DNA of 64,000 nt. Origin: Niabella sp. (lineage in GTDB: Bacteria; Bacteroidota; Bacteroidia; Chitinophagales; Chitinophagaceae). The stretch covers positions 1-64,000 of the forward strand of contig NZ_JASLGT010000002.1 in the NCBI RefSeq assembly GCF_030150205.1, in the 5' to 3' direction. The position numbers and the translations under genes are program-made. The stretch's first letter is position 1. Every line of letters starts with the position of its first letter. The notes under the pieces were generated by a model. It made no database searches and was not told where the DNA came from. It saw only the letters and a list, made by a program, of their open reading frames with translations. Below are positions 61,354 to 64,000 of this stretch, one piece after another.

Positions 61354-62496
61354 TTATGAGCCGGCGCGATAAATTTTATTCAGCTGTTTGTTGCTCCATG
61401 ATGCCGGTATTGCGCTCAATACCTGCATGATCAGTTTTTTAATCACTCCGGAGGTATTCGTGACCTGTCCCATTTGCCGGGATCTCCTGGTAATATAAGC
61501 AGCCTTTTGTATGCGTTTTTTTTGATAGGCGTCCAATGCCTGGGGTATGGTCGCATTGGTAGAAAGCGCATGGGCTATTGCATGAGCATCTTCCAGTGCC
61601 TGGCTGGCGCCCTGCCCCAGGTTGGGTGTGGTAGCATGTGCAGCATCGCCCAAAAGCGCCACGCGTCCGTCGGCCCAGTTTTTTATAGGTTGAAAATCGA
61701 AGAGGTCGGTTTGCAGGATCGCATCTTCATCACAGGATTGGATCAGCTCATGTACCAGTGGCGGAAATGCCGCGCATAGCTTCAGCAGATCCTGCCGGAG
61801 CGTTTGCCGGTTGCTTTTTATTCCGGGGGGCTGGCAGTTGGTGATAAAACAATAAACCTCATCCGGGTGTACCTGTACATAACCCACGCGCAGGCCCTTT
61901 TGATTCCCCCATATTTCGTAAGCTGTGCCGGTATTGGGCAATGCGTAACGGGTTATAAACCGCCAGGAGGTTTGACCGGCATATCGCAGTTGCAGGCCGG
62001 GATGGAGCCGGGCCCTGATCTTTGACCGGAGCCCATCTGCGGCGATCATAAAATCGCCCTCGTAATGGGTGCCATCCTCAAAATAAGCAATAACGCTGTT
62101 GTTATTTTGCCCGTAAGACCGGATGGATTTATTCAGCAGAATGTTATCTTTTCCTAGATGTGAAGCCAGGATCTGCTGAAGCCGCGCCCGGTGCATGGCC
62201 ATAAGCGGGTGCCCGTACGTTGTACTCAGCCACCTGCCGTCGATGGCGGAAAACGGCCGCATATGGATATCTGTTACAAGTGCGCTTTCGAGAACCTGCC
62301 CAGAACGGTATACTTCTTCGGCAAGTCCTAATTCCTGTAGTACCCGCAGCCCGTTGGGTGCAAGGGTTAGGCCTGCCCCAGCTTCCCGGAGCCCGGCTGC
62401 TTTTTCATAAACCGTTACCTCAAAGCCCCGGCGTTGCAGTGCTATGGCTGTGGTTAGCCCGCCAATTCCGGCACCAATGATGATCCCTTTCTTCAT
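61354..62496 (-). CDS. FAD-dependent monooxygenase
   Basis: Flavoprotein of 380 aa of the PHBH-fold class A group (like TetX or UbiH). The FAD site shows IIIGAGIGGLTTAIALQRRG (GxGxxG, about 5-24), the middle motif GDFMIAADGLRSKIR (DG motif, about 145-160) and GDAAHATTPNLGQGASQALEDA (GD motif, about 283-304). It should hydroxylate an aromatic or other small molecule with NAD(P)H and oxygen. Substrate is not known. Monocistronic. Confidence 0.92.
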   Translation of the reverse strand: MKKGIIIGAGIGGLTTAIALQRRGFEVTVYEKAAGLREAGAGLTLAPNGLRVLQELGLAEEVYRSGQVLESALVTDIHMRPFSAIDGRWLSTTYGHPLMAMHRARLQQILASHLGKDNILLNKSIRSYGQNNNSVIAYFEDGTHYEGDFMIAADGLRSKIRARLHPGLQLRYAGQTSWRFITRYALPNTGTAYEIWGNQKGLRVGYVQVHPDEVYCFITNCQPPGIKSNRQTLRQDLLKLCAAFPPLVHELIQSCDEDAILQTDLFDFQPIKNWADGRVALLGDAAHATTPNLGQGASQALEDAHAIAHALSTNATIPQALDAYQKKRIQKAAYITRRSRQMGQVTNTSGVIKKLIMQVLSAIPASWSNKQLNKIYRAGS

Positions 62497-62633
62497 AACC
62501 GCTGTTTTTAGTGGGTTGGTTGTTCCACAAAAATAATATTCCGCTCAGCCAGCACCGGGGAGAAAGTGGATGAAACCGCTATTGTACCGGCTGGATGGTG
62601 ATCCTGGTTGAAATGAGAGCTATCAGAAGCAGG

Positions 62634-63668
62634 TCAATCTTCTTTCCGGTGCTCCTGTTCTTCAAGGTAAATATTTTCCAGCCGGTGTTCTTCCGCTGAT
62701 TTGGCCACCACCGGATCCTGTTGCAGGTTTTGGATGGAATCTTTGTTTTCCACCTCTACATGTTCTACCCAAACGGCGTACTGACTGGGATAGATATTCA
62801 TGCCATTATGAATGGCATATACCCGGGTAAATACCGCACCTACATAAAGGATAATGGCAGAATAATACACCCAGAGTAAAATGATAATAACTGAGCCGGC
62901 TGCGCCATAGGCAGACGTCATTTTATTATGCCCCAGGTAATAACTGATGAGGAACTTACCACCCATAAAGAGGAGGGTGGTAACAAAGGCGCCGGCTCTT
63001 ACAGCCCGCCATTTTATTTTTGCGTCCGGCAATACTTTAAAAATCATACCGAATAGAACCGATGTAATTAAAAAGGTAATGGCCAGGTTGGAGATATAAG
63101 CGATCACGCGCTGCGAATCAGGGATGATACGCGTTAGCTGATTCGTAAGCAATTCCATCAGCCCGTTGATCATCAGTGATACCAATAATAGAAAGCCCAG
63201 GGTAACCACTACCGAAAAGGACATTAAGCGGTCCAACAGCAATTTCAGCCATCCTTTTCCTTTCTTAGGACGGGCCTTCAGCCGCCAGATCATATTGATG
63301 GAATCCTGTATCTCTGCAAAAACTCCGGTGGCACCAAAAACCAGGGTAAGGATACCGATCCCTTTTGCAAAGGCCTTGTTGGGAAAACGTGCCGCATTAT
63401 CGATGGTCTGCCAGATCTGGTCGGCATAGGATTTTCCGATAAAGCCCTCAATCTGTACATGCAGACTGTTCTTTACATCGGCATGGGCACTGTGGTTCAA
63501 CAGCGCATCTGCAAAAAAGCTGTCGCCGATCCAGATGATCACGATCATCAATCCCGGAAGCGAAAAAATGGTATAATAGGCCAGCGCCGCACTTAGTTTA
63601 AAAATGCGGTTGGTAAAGGTTTCTTCAAGGGTTTGTTTAATGATCGTCCAGTTCCGTTTTAAGGCCAT
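62634..63668 (-). CDS. YihY/BrkB-family membrane protein
   Basis: Inner-membrane protein of 344 aa with six probable helices. It has the family start NWTIIKQTLEETFTNRIFKL, then LSAALAYYTIFSLPGLMIVI, VFAEIQDSINMIWRLKARP and AYGAAGSVIIILLWVYYSAI. The tail (about 285-344) is charged and cytosolic. The protein was once called ribonuclease BN by mistake; its role is unsettled. The MazG-like gene ends 3 nt before its start, so the two form an operon. Confidence 0.92.
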   Translation of the reverse strand: MALKRNWTIIKQTLEETFTNRIFKLSAALAYYTIFSLPGLMIVIIWIGDSFFADALLNHSAHADVKNSLHVQIEGFIGKSYADQIWQTIDNAARFPNKAFAKGIGILTLVFGATGVFAEIQDSINMIWRLKARPKKGKGWLKLLLDRLMSFSVVVTLGFLLLVSLMINGLMELLTNQLTRIIPDSQRVIAYISNLAITFLITSVLFGMIFKVLPDAKIKWRAVRAGAFVTTLLFMGGKFLISYYLGHNKMTSAYGAAGSVIIILLWVYYSAIILYVGAVFTRVYAIHNGMNIYPSQYAVWVEHVEVENKDSIQNLQQDPVVAKSAEEHRLENIYLEEQEHRKED

Positions 63669-63671
63669 TCG

Positions 63672-64000
63672 CTACAATTTTTTGTTGTTCAAATGTCTGT
63701 CGGCATCCCTGATATTCTTTTTTTCAAAATTTTTTTCCAGTGCTTTTGTCAGATCGGTACCGGTTTGATTCGCCAGGCAGATCAGTACCCATAATACATC
63801 GGCCATTTCATCGGCCATCAGTTCCCGGGCATTTTTTTCATCTTCCGCTTTCCGGTAGGATTGGTCGCCGTAGATGCGGGCCATATGGCGCGAAAGTTCG
63901 CCCATCTCTTCTGTAAGAATAGCCATATTGGTGAGCTCGCTGAAATAGCGGACTCCTACGGTTTTGATCCAGTGATCCACGGTGCGTTGTGCTTCATCTA
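63672..64000 (-). CDS. MazG-like nucleotide pyrophosphohydrolase (5' end outside window)
   Basis: Partial gene: codons before the GTG at 63980 continue in frame to the window edge (reading DEAQRTVDHWIK), and family members start upstream of that, so the true start lies beyond 64000. The sequence has the MazG helix motifs AILTEEMGELSRHMAR (ExxE) and ARELMADEMADVLWVLICLA (ExxD), which bind Mg for hydrolysis of nucleoside triphosphates to monophosphates and pyrophosphate. At least 109 aa are present. It is upstream of and probably cotranscribed with the YihY/BrkB gene. Confidence 0.9.
   Translation of the reverse strand, partial: DEAQRTVDHWIKTVGVRYFSELTNMAILTEEMGELSRHMARIYGDQSYRKAEDEKNARELMADEMADVLWVLICLANQTGTDLTKALEKNFEKKNIRDADRHLNNKKL

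Noticed and set aside
1..64000. tRNA, rRNA or known riboswitch
   Set aside because: No tRNA T-loop/acceptor arrangement, rRNA stretch or riboswitch core was seen in the intergenic regions by eye; a covariance search would be decisive.

Overview
The window looks like chromosome of a Bacteroidota bacterium, most likely Chitinophagaceae (Niabella/Niastella type). This is inferred from gene content (LytS/LytTR pairs, DUF5686, DUF2911, head-GIN and GxxExxY proteins, HTH regulators of Bacteroidota type), from promoters matching the Bacteroidota -7 element TAnnTTTG, from few Shine-Dalgarno sites, and from moderate GC. About 54 protein genes fill the window. I see no tRNA, rRNA, CRISPR array, prophage or complete insertion sequence.

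Layout. 1-8.2 kb: a two-component system followed by a complete RND efflux set (TolC, RND permease, membrane-fusion lipoprotein). The same paired TTCAAAA box stands before the regulator and before tolC, so the system probably controls itself and the pump. 8.2-16 kb: a GreA-like small protein, M20 dipeptidase, a broken GxxExxY gene framed by inverted repeats, an S4 RNA-binding protein, a TraB/GumN protein, an ECF sigma factor with a probable membrane partner, trmD, DUF4242 and DUF2911 proteins. 16-18.4 kb: a small accessory stretch (HTH repressor, divergent unknown gene, HEPN protein). 18.4-21.8 kb: one protein that joins GH18, polysaccharide deacetylase and GT2 synthase. 21.9-27 kb: adenine deaminase, LiaF-like protein, LytS/LytTR pair, YegP. 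27-35 kb: aldehyde dehydrogenase, methyltransferase, LysR and AraC regulators, amidohydrolase, ankyrin lipoprotein, MFS exporter. 35-47.7 kb: dprA, a DUF5686 outer-membrane protein, zwf, guaB, guaA, and several secreted proteins. 47.8-64 kb: tandem flippases, Rpn nuclease, recG, FAD-linked oxidase, MG2-domain protein, cupin, a second LytS/LytTR pair, FAD monooxygenase, BrkB-like membrane protein and a MazG-like gene cut by the window end.

The most notable signals are regulatory or structural rather than a new large system. They are: the duplicated response-regulator box with identical geometry; a perfect EF-hand-type loop inside the RND pump; twin ECF-type promoters with identical 16-nt spacers next to an ECF sigma gene; tandem flippases whose promoter and first codons are far more alike than their bodies; recG whose conserved N terminus has no ATG/GTG/TTG; a 34-bp perfect palindrome across a stop codon; a PurR/LacI-like palindrome between zwf and guaB; and 119-bp intergenic direct repeats. 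No database search was possible, so family names rest on motif recognition.
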